Shown in pieces: positions 35,876 through 48,210 of a DNA stretch of 64,000 nt (positions are counted from its first letter, which is position 1; every line of letters starts with the position of its first letter). Origin of the DNA: Prunella strophiata (lineage: Eukaryota; Chordata; Aves; Passeriformes; Prunellidae); assembly GCA_036583965.1 (NCBI GenBank), contig JAZBQD010000019.1:22137085-22201084 (forward strand), in the 5' to 3' direction. A model generated the notes under the pieces. It worked only from the letters and a program-made list of their open reading frames with translations, was not told the origin of the DNA and made no database searches. Made by a program: the position numbers and the translations under genes.

Positions 35876-37842
35876 CTTTGTGTCTAGATTTTGGGGTGGG
35901 TTTTTTTCCCCCTTTCATTTCTTCCTCACATACATGCTTGAAGTAGCAACATGAACTTTAAATGGACCCACCGGAGAATTTAATCTAGGATAGTGATGAT
36001 GTACATCAGCTTTTAGCACACAAATATTGCTGGACTGCAATTCTAGGAGATCAGATTTTACTGCAATCCAAGCAATATATTGGTAAGCACAACAAGAAGT
36101 GAAACAGGTACATTTGGACAAGAATAAAGTACTGTCTGTTGAAGCAGGTTTATTTCTCTCTATTAAAGATGTGGTAAATTGTCAGTAGGTATAATGTGTC
36201 AGGTTTAATGGGTATTTTCCTCAAACTTCTGATAGGTTACCTATGAAGACTTCATTTGACAGGTCAAGCACTTCATTCAGAAACCCAGCATTTTTCTGTA
36301 AGTCATGTTCAGTCTAGTGTTCATAACACCAGACAGGTGCACAGTTTTGTACAAATGAGGCCCTTACTGTGAATTAAATGTGAGAATCCATATTAAAACT
36401 GGAACACTGAAAATCAGAATCTGGCTTTATGCTAGGCTGGTGAGGGGCTGGGATATACTTTTGAGTAGAGTGTAATGAGGGGTTGCTTGGGGTGGAACTA
36501 GATGACAAAAACCAAAATAAAGCCACCTTTACCTGGGACTACACATCAATGCCCAGATGAGTGCTGGAGAAGAGCCAACCAGTCTGGGCATGTTCCAAGG
36601 GCTGCTGAAAGTACAGCCAGGACAGCTAGAACCTGGACTGTGGCCTGTACAGCATGATACAACAGGCTATTAAATGGTTACTGAAAAGCCTATTGACTTC
36701 TTGTATTGCTCCACACAGTGCAGGTCAGTCTTTGGATATTGGCTGATCAGGGCTTTGTTCTGGAGGGAGGACTGCTGACACAGAAGCTGTGCTGGAATGT
36801 AGGGAGATGACCAGAAAAGAAGGAAGTATTGTTTGTAAAATGCTGATAATATCTGAAGTAAAACTTTACCTCTCACTGCCCTTTAAAGGAAGAATGGCTT
36901 CTTTCTGCAGGTAAGTGATCTCACATGGGTGAACAATGGTGACTGATTCCAATTTGCACTTGATTTCAACCTGCCAGATTTGTAGGCTTCTAGATTTCAG
37001 CCATCACCCCATTATCTCTTCCTCAAGAAGAACGAGGCTTTTTTACAACCTGGTGTTTTAATGTAGCTTTTGTGCTCTGTCTTCAAGCTGCTTCTTAATC
37101 TTCTATTTTCTAACCAAATAGAAACTTCCCATACAAGTTGCTTCCTTTGGCCCTCAGTCTCCCATGACCACCTTTTCATTTTCTTTGGTTTACCCATAAG
37201 ATTTCCCAATCCATACCATGTCTTCCAACATCAGTCTCCCAAGGTCCATATGCTGAAATCATATGGATTTCATCTTCACTGCACCTACCACTGCTGCCTG
37301 GTTTACATCTGAGGGTTGTGCTTGTACACTTTGGAGTTGTTTTCTAATACACCACCACTAACTGTACTCTGGGCCATGTAATGCATGCTCTGGAAGTAGA
37401 AAGTTTGTGCTTTATAGAATGGGTGTAAGTCTGACAAGCATTATAATTGTTGTAAATTGCTTTTCCATTTTTATCCTTCTTGCAGTCATTGCTTTATCTC
37501 TTTATTGCATCCTGTCATCTTGTTGCCAGGCAGCTGACTAAAGGTAGTCTTAAGGCTTCCTTCACCTGACTTTTTTTTTTCACCATGTATTTCAGGATGA
37601 GGTGGTTCTTAAGTACCTGTGTTTCTCCATTGACCAGAATGGGAGTTTAGATTGTGTCCTTACAAAAGTATCTGTGTTGGATCAGCTGAGTCACACCCTG
37701 GCAGTGTGCTGGTGCCTTGCAGTGCTTTAGGGACAACAACTGTTCTGTTACAAGGTGGAGAATGAAAGCAGCTAGAAGTGGGGGAATCAGTTAAGGTGAG
37801 AATGTGAGCATGCATTAAGATGGTTCATTCTTGATGTGCATC
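35876..37842. other. Intergenic DNA, nothing recognised
   Basis: AT-rich sequence between POMT2 and NGB. Open frames are short (80 codons or fewer) and overlap on both strands, with no splice-flanked exon I can tie to a family. An AATAAA near 36122 has no gene attached. Confidence 0.6.
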
Positions 37843-38335
37843 AGAAACAGTGTGGCCAAGCAAGGCCAAAGCAATGATTGTCCCCTTCTCAGCACTCAAT
37901 CCTGTGTTCATTTTTGGGATCCCTCATTGCAAGGAAGACATTGAGGTACTGGTGTTCAGAGAAGGGCAACAGAGCTGGTAAAGGATCTGGAGCACAACTC
38001 TGATGAGAAGCAACTGATGGTGCTGAGGATGTTTAGCCTGGAGAAGAAGAAGCTCAGGGGAACCTTATCTTTCCCTACAAGTACCTTAAGGGAGGCTGTA
38101 GCACGGTGGGGTCAGTCTCTTCTCTCAAGTCACAAGTGACAGGATGAGAGGAAATGGCCTCAAGTTGTACCAGACCAGGTTTAGATTGAATATGAGGAAA
38201 AAACTTCACTCAGAGAGTGGCCAGGTATTGGAACAGCCTGCCCAGGGAAGTGATGGAATTGCCATACCTTAAAGTGTACAAAAAAACCCTAGATGTGACA
38301 CTTGGGGACATAGTGCAGTGGTGAACCTAGCAGTG
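37843..38335 (+). repeat. CR1 LINE, 3' portion (about 490 bp)
   Basis: A clear copy of the CR1 3' region in plus orientation. Landmarks: 'catcagaaacagtgtggcca' at the start, 'gacattgaggtactggtgtt', 'agaagggcaacagagctggt', 'gtttagcctggagaagaaga', 'gaggaaatggcctcaagttg', 'attggaacagcctgcccagg' and 'gtgaacctagcagtgcag' at the end. It is divergent and lacks both the 5' reverse transcriptase region and the last bases of the consensus. Confidence 0.93.
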
Positions 38336-41300
38336 CAGTTTGCAGGTGAAAAATTCCTCACTGAACAGGAGAATTATTTTTGACAAAGCCCCAAAGCTGT
38401 AGTGGCTTAGGTGAGGAGGAGAAGGTCTCAAGCCAGAAGTGTCCCACACATAGAAGGAATAATACATGGGGTTTGCTTTGAGATCAGATGGTTGAGTGCA
38501 AAGCTGAAATGTGGGAATGCTGGCACAGCCCTGACATGGAGGAATGGGTGCAGTAAAATACAAAACATTTGTTTTAATAGATCATATCAAAAATGCTATT
38601 CCTGGAGACAACTGCTGTAGGTCAAACATTTATAAGAGATGGCCTAATCAATAATGTCAATTAAAATTGCAAGGAGGGAGAGAACAAACAGAGTTGAGAT
38701 CAGAGAGAAGATGATCAATGACCACTTGAGAGACCAGCAGTGCTTCTGAAACAAGAAGGGGGAAACTACAGAGGAGACTCCACAATGAATAAAGCATTCT
38801 TTTACAAGCTTTTGCCATGATATTTCAGCAGCTGAAGGATGAGTCAGTCCAGAAGCATAAGGACAATTGGAGGAAGATCCAAGACCATGTGCATCAATCT
38901 CAGGTAGGACAGAAGCCAGGTAACTGTGCTAACACAATGCTTGCCAAGTTGCCTGGTGTGTTAGCTGGAGCACCAAGTTGAGCTAATGAGGCTGGAGAGC
39001 TTTTTGCTTGCATCCCAGCAGCTTGGGGTGCACACAGCTGCACAGCTGTGTCTTATGACCAAAAGAAGTTTTCATTTTATTCTACCATTGAATCCTCCGT
39101 CTGCCTATCCCTCTCCTCTTAGCCCAGATCCCCACCACTGAGGGTGGTAGTGCTGCCCTGTTCTTTCTCCACAGTCATGGTGACAACAAGCAAGCTCTGC
39201 AGCTCATCTAAATAATTTATGGACAAGATTATTACCTCCTGCATCACTTTTGATTCTCGTTATGCAACCATATTTCATGACTGGCTTTGCTACTGAGCTG
39301 TGCTGCACCATGGCCTGAGAGGGTAGCTTGAGAAGAATTTTGGGAGCATTGCATGATTTTTGCACCCACCTGAGGATGGGATGGAAGGGGATGGGAGTCT
39401 GGGAAAAAGAGAACCTGTCATAATCTGTGGTTTTGAGACTGGGGAAAAGGGGAAACAAAGGGGATTAGCCAAGCCCAGGAGTCTGTATCCTAAGCCTGAG
39501 GCAGATAGATCAGAGTGTCATTATTTATGAAGACTCACAGATGTAGAATTGGAAATGAGCAAGAGTTCAAAGGGAGATATGGGTTTGTTAGTGCAGCAGC
39601 TGGGATGAAAACTAAGGGTGCCACAGCAGCACAGGCAAAGCAGTCATCCCTGGGCCAGGCAGGTAGGGCCTCCCTGGGCAGGAAGGGTTGTTCTCCAGGT
39701 GCTGTGAGCCCTGAGTGCTGGGCTGGGGACTGGCATTTGTGAGCTTACTCCTAGTTCTGTCACACTGTTTTATGAGATTGGACAACTTTCTTTCCATGTG
39801 GGTAAACTGAGGCACTGAAAAAGTAAAGCTGACACTTGGCAAGGAGGTTAAGAGTGTTGGTACTGTAACTTGAAGTGGATTACAATAATGAAACCCACTG
39901 CAAACTAAAAACATTATAAATTTGTGTTCTCCCAAAGCACAAAGGAGCATTATCATCCTCTTTGCATGTCAGTGAATTTCTCCAAAAACCTCCCTCCCCT
40001 TTCTTCAAGTGGTCTACAGGTGGAGCAGTCTGTGCTCTTCACTCATGAGAGCTCCAGGGATGGTCTTTCAGGAATCCAAGAGCAGCTCAGAAAAGAGCTG
40101 AACTGCCAGGTTAGGTACATGGAGCCAAGGGAGCTGGGAACCATCACAGGAAACCCTCAGACCTCAGAGCACTGCAGTGCTCAACCTCTTGCTGAGATTC
40201 TCCTGCTTGATGGCTCACAAAACATTTGGAACAAGAAGAGAGGTTTTCTTCCTTGTACTTGAAATCCTCTCTGGACTCGACTTGTGCTCTCAGCACCTCA
40301 GTACTGTGATAGCAGGAGGAACTCTGGCAGCCACATAACTGCAAGGGAGGAGCTGCTTTGCACACAGGCAAGAGCACTGTCTCTCCCAAACCCTCGGTCT
40401 TTTAAATCCTTTGAATGGTGGTTTGAATGTTTCTTATCCCTGAGCTCTCCCATCTCAAGTCCATCCTTGCAGCTCCTTCTTTCTGGAAGACTGGAAGTGC
40501 TGGAAGATCTATGCTGTCACAGGGAAAAATACTGGGTTTTTTAAGAGAGTGGAGATGTATCAGTGTCAGAAGGCAGCTAAGGGATGGATTCACTGTTCAG
40601 ACAGTCAGGGAAGATGGGGAAGCTGCTCCTGAATGTATCCTGCCCAGAAGGAGCTGTTGCTGGTGGGCAGGGAAGAGTTCTTGGCACTCTACTGTGTGTC
40701 ATACCCGTGTGGGGTTTGGGTACCAACAGGTGGGTGGGGATATGGCCAGACCATTGCCCCTTTCATCAGCTGAGGCACTCCTGTTTCCCATGGAAGGAAG
40801 GCATATCAGTCTCAGCACTCTGCTTGTCTCTGGTTTGTTCTGACACTTGTACCTTGTCTGTGAGTGTTCAGCTGCTACCTGCAGCACAGAGGGAAGGTGC
40901 AGGGACATCATTTTGGACAAGAGCCACCGTTCTCTTTTGCCATCACAGCTTCACTGCTATTGTCTGAGACACCCTTTCTATCAGGAGCAATGGCTGAACC
41001 TACACTTTGTGGTTGCCCTGGGACAGGGTAGCTGATATGGTGCCCTGTGTGGATGGGAGCAAAGGTGTCCCACACCCCAACAAATCTTCAGGAGCTGACC
41101 ACTCTTAACTACAAATTGCTTTTGTGGGGTTTCTCTTCCTTCACTGTCAGCCAGCTCTGAATGTATTCAAAATGTTGTTAGGCAAATAATCAGCCTTGGT
41201 TGCTGCTTTGACTGCACATATGTGCTTCCACTCTGCTCCTCAGTATCCTGTGGCCTGGGATGACTCTCCATGCTCCTTCCCAGCACCCTGGCACCACGCC

Positions 41301-41460
41301 ACTGCCCGTCTGTCCTACCCTTTGTTGTCAGCAGGGCCAGGCTGAGCTGTCCAGCCAGGCTCTGGTGAAGCTCCACATCTGCTGTGCCTGTGACTCTGGC
41401 TGAAATGTCAGAGTACCTTGCACAGATGAGCAAGGATGACACTTCATGCTGCTTGCTGGT
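38336..41460. other. Intergenic DNA, nothing recognised
   Basis: Unique-looking sequence. From about 39.9 to 41.0 kb the GC content rises and open frames of 110-140 codons overlap in several frames. None has a recognisable domain or codon pattern, so I do not call a gene. Confidence 0.5.
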
Positions 41461-41640
41461 TGGCTCGATCAGCCGCAGGATAGCTCAAGGTTAATGTTCG
41501 CGGTGTCGCTGCTGCCGGGCTGGCCTCCGCCCTGCTCGGATTAACCCTTTATCTCCCAGCTGCCCTTTCGGGCTCCTTGCTGTTATCATGGCAGTGACTT
41601 ATCATCAGCCCCGGTGTGAATGTGCCCTTTAAACCACACA
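41461..41640. promoter_or_regulatory. Candidate distal regulatory element upstream of NGB
   Basis: A 180-bp block with several CpGs in CpG-poor surroundings and a dense set of binding-site-like words: GGATTA (OTX/CRX core) at 41538-41543, GATA-type TTATCT at 41549-41554 and TTATCA at 41583-41588 and 41599-41604, and the E-box CAGCTG at 41557-41562. It lies about 1.4 kb upstream of the NGB start codon. NGB is expressed in neurons and retina, so OTX/CRX-type and E-box sites would fit. This is inference from motifs only. Confidence 0.35.
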
Positions 41641-42639
41641 GTCAAGATGCTGGTTTAGCTGACTCCTAAGTCCCATCAGTTCTGACTCGAGTGCCCAACT
41701 TCAGGACAGGGTTCTTCAGCTTCCTTTAATGCATGTGGAGCTTTTCCTAAGCAGCATCTTGTCTGGTCTGCACTGAGAATGAGAGGTCTCAAAATCCTGA
41801 GAAAACAGGTAATTTATTCTGGCACTTGCAGAGCCACCTCGGGTGGCTTCCTGCTGCCACTGCAGTCAGTGCTGTCACTCCAGCTCTGTAGGATAAAGGC
41901 CCCTGGGAGACAAGCTGGGGCTGAGAACATAACATTGAGCCTTTGAAGTTGTCTCCTCCTAGGGAATGTTTTCAATTCTCCTACAAGAAGAGCCTCCTTT
42001 CTGCCTACACTTAGTCAATGTGCCTCTGGGATGGGTCGGAGGCTTCTGTCTTTTCTCCTGATTACCAGAAATAAGTCTGATGTACAGAAGCAGAACTTGT
42101 AATAAGATCAGCACAATTGCCATTTTGGTGCAGACTGTGATGGTTTCAGTAACAGTTGCACTTTTGTATTGCTCTCATCCTTCTGAAAACCTTAACTTTC
42201 CTGACTTCCCTTGTGCTGCTTGAGACCTCATTTGCCATTTCTTGCTTTGTTTCCTCTGTTCTGCGTAAATCCTGGGGCCAAATTAAGCAGTGTCTGAGCA
42301 GCAAAGAGAGTCTGTGCATCCTGAACACATTTGACAAAGATGTCATGTCTTCTCATCTGTTATTAACAACTTTGCCTGCTTCAGCTGGCATAATTAGCCT
42401 TAAATTAGACACATACCTTGCAGTGTCTAGACTGCCTCTGCCTGTGGAGATAGCAGGTGGCTGTGTGGATCCAGGGTCTCAGTGGCAGTGGCCAAGAGCA
42501 AGAGGATGCCGTGGAGCATCGCTGAGGCCCTCAGAAGCAAAGTTACGCTCAGAGGGAGCTGTGCTGATGGTGAGCAAAGGTGGCCAGGGTCCGGGTGGTC
42601 TCCTCGCTGGCATGGCTCTGCCCTGCTGCTTCACTTGTA

Positions 42640-43520
42640 AAATCCGGACGACGGAAAATGTCAACCGTGAACCAGCTGAACTTTCTGCTCTGCCCCGCGG
42701 GCCCGGGATAGGGAAGTTTGGGCATTTCGAATTTCTTTTTTTCTTCCTTCCATCCCTCCTTCCTTCCTTCTCCCGAGTGAGAAACACTCGCTGAGATCTT
42801 CCTTCCCGCGGCGAGCGGGGTGCCCGGCCGGCGGTGCGGGCGGGCGGAGCGCGGTGCGGCCGTGGCGGGGCCGCGGGGGCAGCGCCCGGCGGAGCGAGGG
42901 GCGGGCGGCCGCAGCTCTCCGGCCCCTCCGCCCGCGGAGCCAGCCGCGGAGCCAGCCGCGGAGCCAGCGCCTGGCCTCGGGCGGCGAGGGGCAGGGCCCC
43001 CGGCCCCGCCATGGAGAGCGGGGTGCCGCTGTCGGGCGGGCAGCGAGCGCTGATCCGGGAGAGCTGGCAGCGGCTGAGCGGCAGCCCCGTGCAGCACGGC
43101 CTCGTCCTCTTCTCCAGGTGAGCGGCGCGATGCGGCCACCCCGGTCCCCGCCGCCGCGCGGGAGGGACGGACGGGCTCCGCTCCTTGGAGAGAAACGCTT
43201 CCCTGTGCTTGGCACGGCTCCTGGCGGCTCCCTCCCGGCCTCTCCCCTGCCGCGGCCGGCGAGCCGAAGCCGCTCCGCGGGTCCGCAGGTGCCGCGGGGT
43301 CGGGCCGGGCTCCGCTCCGCGCTGCCGCCCTGCCCGTGCCATCCTCCGCCACTGAGAACTTTGCCACGCGGAGACGGAGAGCGGGAGAGGAGCGGCGGGC
43401 AGGGTTTGGGCGTTTCTGCCCGCTGGTCCCCCGCCTCGACACCGCGAATTCTGCTCTCCGGAGGGCTGCGTGTCCGCGGAAGGGGCCGCACGATCGTGCC
43501 CCGGTCAGGGGAGTGCTGGG
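42640..43520. promoter_or_regulatory. NGB: CpG island / NGB promoter
   Basis: Dense CpG from about 42.65 to 43.5 kb, covering the presumed 5' UTR, coding exon 1 and the start of intron 1 of NGB. There are many GC boxes (GGGCGG) at 42.8-42.9 kb and no TATA box. A polypyrimidine stretch (CTTCC repeats) at about 42732-42775 precedes the GC-rich core. The long open frames on the minus strand here are by-products of composition. Confidence 0.85.
42932..42967 (+). repeat. Three perfect 12-bp tandem repeats in the NGB 5' leader
   Basis: The unit CCGCGGAGCCAG is repeated three times at 42932-42943, 42944-42955 and 42956-42967, ending 43 bp before the NGB ATG. Each unit contains a SacII palindrome (CCGCGG), so the stretch can fold in RNA. 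Such GC-rich repeats often vary in copy number. Confidence 0.92.
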
Positions 43521-46500
43521 CAGCCCCGGGAACAGACCTGGCCGCCAGGGAGGGACTCAGTCGCAGGGCAGAGGAAATGGTGTGCCGGATGCAATGACCG
43601 ATATTCAGCTTCTTATCCCTCCTCAGCAGGTCAATGTATCAATTACGTGAAGAGAAAAAAGAAAAAAAATCAATGAAAAGTCGATTAAAAAGGACGTTTG
43701 AAGAGTTGATGAGCAGCTTTCGGAGCGAGTGGGATCCAGATCTCCAGAGCAGGACTAGAGCAGTGACAGCAATGTAGGGGGAGAGGGGTGCAATGGTTTA
43801 ATGTGCAGGATGAGAAGACAGGCTGTCTTGCCTGAATTACCCCTGGCTGTTACATCTACCTGGGCAGCTGCTGTTGGGTCCCATTTGTGCCTGACATTGG
43901 CAAGGGGGGAAGGGGGAGAGGAAATGGGAGCTTGGTGTCGGGGAGTGGGGCATCAGCTGAGTTTGTACAGATGGCTGCTGGAGCTTGGAGGCCTTCCCTG
44001 ATTTGGGAGCTTTTGGGTTCCAGGGGATCAAAAAGTGGAAATGGGAATGGGAATAGTTGAGATAACAGCCAACTCTTTGAGGAGAAGGGCCAGGCTGGCA
44101 GGAACTCCAGAGGGTTGGGTGCCAGTTCTCAGGTGCCATAAATATGTATCTGAGAGCTGGGGTTATGGGCTACAGAAACAGAAAGGTTTTAGTCTATAGG
44201 CAATCTGGGTTGCCCCAAATGAAAACTTTTCAGAACTTTTGGATCTTTTACAGATGGAGAGGGATCAGTAGGTGGGAAGAGAGGCAGAAGTAGGCTGTAG
44301 GTGTGCTGCTGATGGGGTGAGTGGGACTTTAATAAAGCTGAGGAAGTAAGAAGATAGGGGTGTTCTTTCTTGCTCTTGCAGGCTGTTTGACTTGGATCCT
44401 GACCTGCTGCCCCTTTTCCAAGTACAACTGCAAGCAGTTTGCCAGCCCTCAGGAGTGCCTCTCTGCCCCTGAGTTCCTGGATCACATCAGAAGGTGAGAG
44501 AGGGGCTGTGGCATGGCTGGAGCACAGCCTCCATGGAGGATGAAACTCTTAGGCAGTGATTTGGGACTGGGGTGTGTCTGACCTGGGAGCACATGGGAAG
44601 TCTCCTCCTGAGATGGTAACTGCAGGGGGTTACTCATGCTGGCAGAAGGCCAGGACAGAGTGTCCTACAACAGTGGGGAGGGAATGAGAATGCTTATGGT
44701 GGCTAAGAGGCACCATGCTGATTTCCATGTCCTCATCTGAGAGTGGATTGCTTCCTGTGAAAGCTGGAAGAATCCTTCTCCTGCTGTGGAAGGTGCCTCA
44801 GGGAGCTCACCTGTGGCCAGATGAGGACTGGAGCTCTCTGCTTGGCCTCACAGCTGACCAGGAGGTGGCACAGAATGGGCAATGGGCCAGGCTGTCCCTG
44901 GGCCTGCTGCTGTGGAGAGGCTGTTGGTGCAGCTCAGAGCCAGCAGGCCCTCAGCACCTCTGAGAGAGCCTCGAGGGAGTGCTGCAGTACACTCCCCTCC
45001 CCCCCAAACACAGAAAGGAGCAATGCTGAGGAGACGCTCATGCATGCACAGGACACCTGGTGCAGCAGAGACCCTTTGCTGAGCCCTGGAGAGAAGCCAC
45101 ACTGGGACAAAGCACAGCCTTGGCTTGCAGATGCCTTCATAAACTGCCTGGCTCCATCTTCAAACCAGTTTGGTGCTTGCTTGCCTGTCTTTGTTCCTTG
45201 TTAAGAGGCTGTTTCAGGACTGAGCTCCTCTGATAGCTGCAAGCTTTCTGTTATTTTCCAGCCTCTCTTTATTGGCAAAGTTAAGATTATTGCCTTGAGC
45301 TGAAATAGTTTTTTGCTCTTGTTGGAGATAAATGGCCTGTTGAAATTACAGTGCACAATTCTATCACCTCTTGGCTTTGCCAAGATAACCATGCCCTGGC
45401 TTTAATCTCTTCTTCTAATTTGTTGTGTCTGTTCCCTTCATCCTTCATTAAATCTTTTCTGTCCTGTTTCCATTTGACTCTTAATGCTCCTGGGAGACTA
45501 TGGCATGTGTTTTACCAGACCAGGTCAAGAGACCTGGCTATACTCTCCATCCCCTCTCTTCAAAATACCTTGGCTGATCTTAGAATTGGTGTGGCCTTAT
45601 TCACAATTGCACCATTTTGGCAACTTCTAACAGGAAACTCTAGTCCTGGCAGCTTCTGGGGTCCCCATGCAGCTGTCCTGGGGTCCTAGGAGTTTTAAGG
45701 ACTGCATCAGCATTAGGTCTTAACCTGCAACTGCTCTGCTGTGCAGCTGTTTATCCCCTCTGGGACAGGGTGGTCAGCAGTGCTGCTTGCTGTGCAGCTC
45801 TGGTAGTGTCCCATGGAAGGATGTGCTGCTGCCAGCCTCACTGATGTGACACATGGATCACAGCAGAGCAAAGGAAAGCTCAGAGGGCATCTGGGCTGGG
45901 AGGGGGTCAGGCTGCACAAGGGTGAAGTAGAGGATCAGACACTTTGTTTCCTCTGGGAGGGAAGCTGGACCTTTCTGTTAATTGCCATTCTGCCTTTCTG
46001 CTCCTGTGCTAGGTGATGCTGGTGATTGATGCTGCTGTGAGCCACCTGGAGAACCTGTCCTGCCTGGAGGAGTATCTCTGCAACCTTGGCAAGAAGCACC
46101 AGGCCGTTGGTGTGAAGGTTGAGTCTTTCTCAGTGAGTTGTTCTCTCCTGTCTCTCTGTGGCTGTGCTTGTTCACCCCTGCCTGCAGCCCTCAGCTGTGC
46201 CCAGCCTTCCTCTGGGCTCAGCTGGTGGCTCAGGGCAGCCTGTCCAAGGTGCTGATACCAAGGTGGTGACACTGCCCCAGTGAGGGAAACCTTTGAGCTC
46301 CCCTTGCTTTCTGCCCTTGCCCAGTAAGGCCAGGCAGAAAGGATAGATGGGAGCAGAGCATTTCCACTGTTTGAAGAGAACCATGGTTTAGGACACTGCA
46401 GGCTCAGCCTTTGCCCTGGATCCTTTGCATCTAATGCTCTGGGCAAAATCTGGAAAAGGGAGCATCCTACCTCTCTGTGTCTGCACTGGGGTTGCTGCAC

Positions 46501-47343
46501 CTCAGCCCCTGCTTCCTCCATGCCAGGAACACCCAAGCAGCTTCCATATTAAACCCTTGATTACTCCCCTCCTGCTATCAAGCATGGACAGCAATGCAGT
46601 TGGAAAGGGTGGGTTGAAGAAAAGCTTTCTAACCCACACTTGGCTCGTTGCTATTGCTAGCTTTTGTTCTCTCCAGAGGCAGCAGGGTCCCTTTGTTTGG
46701 GGTGGTGGTGCCCAGCAGCCCTGCACTCAGTGTGAGGGTGCTCCTGCTTGGGGCTGCTCACAGCTCTGGGAGGAGCAGTGCCCTGTGGAGCAGCCTGAGA
46801 GGCACTGAGACATGCTCCAGGCATCCAGCATGGAGTCTGATCCACTCTCCTGACATCAGGGCACTGCTCAGCTCTGCTGCTCCACAGCCATGCCAAGGCA
46901 TAGGGCCAGCTACCTGCCCCTGGGAGCCACAGAAGCTGGATGTGCACCTGTCCCCTGGTGTTACATGTGCAGTGCCAGCTCCCTGACTTCCACTCTGCAC
47001 TCATGCATGGTGAGGGCCAGCACAGGGCAGGGGGAGAGGATGACATGGGCTGGTTCTGGGCCCCCCCTGATGAGCCAGAGGACTGGAGGGGCTGTTGGTG
47101 GAAGAGGAACAGGTCCCCTGCAACTGGAGAAGTGAGACAAGAGACTGAATGTCATCCTCTGGTGCTGAGCTTGACTCCTCCTTGTTTGGTTTGCAGACTG
47201 TCGGCGAGTCCTTGCTGTACATGCTGGAGAAATGCCTCGGTGCTGCCTTCAGCCCAGAGGTGCAGGAAGCTTGGAGCAAGCTCTACAATGCTGTGGTGAA
47301 AGCCATGCAACGTGGCTGGGACACCCTCCCAGCAGGGGACTAG
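43011..47343 (+). CDS. NGB: Neuroglobin (4 exons; exon 2 carries a +1 and a -1 change)
   Basis: Hexacoordinate haem globin of neurons and retina that binds O2/NO/CO and acts in redox and cell-survival pathways (family knowledge). Exons: 43011-43117, 44382-44493, 46013-46132 and 47197-47343 (stop TAG). Introns fall at the three vertebrate neuroglobin positions (B12.2, E11.0, G7.0). Exon 1 encodes [19 protein letters not shown], exon 3 [20 protein letters not shown] with KKHQAVGV (proximal His, residue 102), and exon 4 [20 protein letters not shown]. The total is 162 codons (161 residues) against 151 in human, with a longer N-terminus and a TLPAGD tail. In exon 2 the family frame is broken at about 44420 and restored at about 44490, and the literal frame meets TGA at 44470-44472. 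Either the assembly is wrong or the gene is damaged. Confidence 0.93.
44382..44493 (+). other. NGB: NGB exon 2 with paired frameshifts and premature stop
   Basis: The exon reads [12 protein letters not shown] in frame. It then has CCAAGTAC where the family needs CCAGTAC (FQY), one extra A at 44420/44421. In the shifted frame [20 protein letters not shown] and HIR follow, matching neuroglobin perfectly, including the distal His E7 and the two Cys of the CD-D disulphide. At the end the exon reads ATCAGAAG|gtgag where ATC-AGA-AAG (I-R-K) is expected, one base short. The total length, 112 bp, therefore equals the normal exon, but about 24 codons are out of frame and contain TGA at 44470. Confidence 0.9.
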
Positions 47344-48210
47344 ATCCTGCAGGCCATTCCCTCTCCCTGACCATGCAGCAGTCTGAGCATGGGAGTCTCA
47401 CGCCACACTCGCTGCCTGTCCCCACCTCTGTCCTTCTGTGTGCACAGCCATGGCTGCTTCTGCCACCCACACTCTGCAGGGCTCTCACGTGGTTCCATCC
47501 TGCTTCAACATGAGTGTGGCTCTGCCTTTGCCAAGGGCTGGCAGGGCATGTCCCTGCAGCAAAGCCTGGCAGTGCCACAGCACAGGTATGCCACCCTGCC
47601 CCAAGTTCCTTCAGGAGCACCAACACCCATGTACCTACTCTGGGTTTTAGCTTGCTCATCTTCCCACCCACCCTAGGAAGGTGACATCTGGCATAGGCCT
47701 CTTGGGCTTATTGCCCAAAATCCTGTTTGCTGTGCTTTGCCTGCCAGCTCTGACCCTGCTCAGTCCTGTGCTGCTGTACCTGGTTCAGCTGTGGCAGTGA
47801 CAGGGTTGGCTCCATCCAGATCAGTGAGGCTGGTCACACTGTGTGGCTGTTCTCAAACCTTGCAGAGAGTTTTCCCCCCTCTCCCTCATCAATATAACCA
47901 GATGGTTAATCCTGGTGCTTTTTTCTGCCTTGCCTCTGACCTGGATGGGATCCCTGGCTTTTGCCTGTGTCAGGTTGGCCACAACCCAGTAGGTTTCCTA
48001 GGGATGCTTCAGGCAATGGTGTCACGTTAATTCCCAAGGTGAGACTACTTTTGGCAGGGTTGGGCTGGCAGCTGAAAGGCTTTGTGTTGATTTAGGCCAG
48101 CTGGTTTAACCATAGAACCATCTGAAATGCAGCAGCAGCAAGCAGCAGTAGCAGTGTCTGTTTACTGCTTTGTGTTAAGGAAAATAAAATAAATCCAAGG
48201 AAAAGATGTC
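47344..48210 (+). terminator. NGB: NGB 3' UTR with overlapping AATAAA signals
   Basis: After the stop the sequence has no further exon. Two overlapping AATAAA hexamers at 48183-48188 and 48188-48193 are the first good poly(A) signals, giving a 3' UTR of about 0.86 kb. An ATTAAA near 49331 is an alternative distal site. Confidence 0.55.

Noticed and set aside
40284..40967. Overlapping plus-strand frames of 86-138 codons in the POMT2-NGB gap
   Set aside because: Several frames are open at once, there is no family resemblance, and no splice or promoter context suggests a gene.
42479..43491. Three overlapping minus-strand frames of 276-297 codons antisense to NGB exon 1
   Set aside because: Same low-stop effect in a CpG island; no domain, no conserved motif, and all three cannot be real.
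44482..44500. Alternative donor to rescue the NGB exon 2 frame
   Set aside because: The only GT consistent with the conserved E11.0 intron is at 44494-44495. No nearby GT restores the frame without losing the I-R-K codons, so true indels are the better reading.
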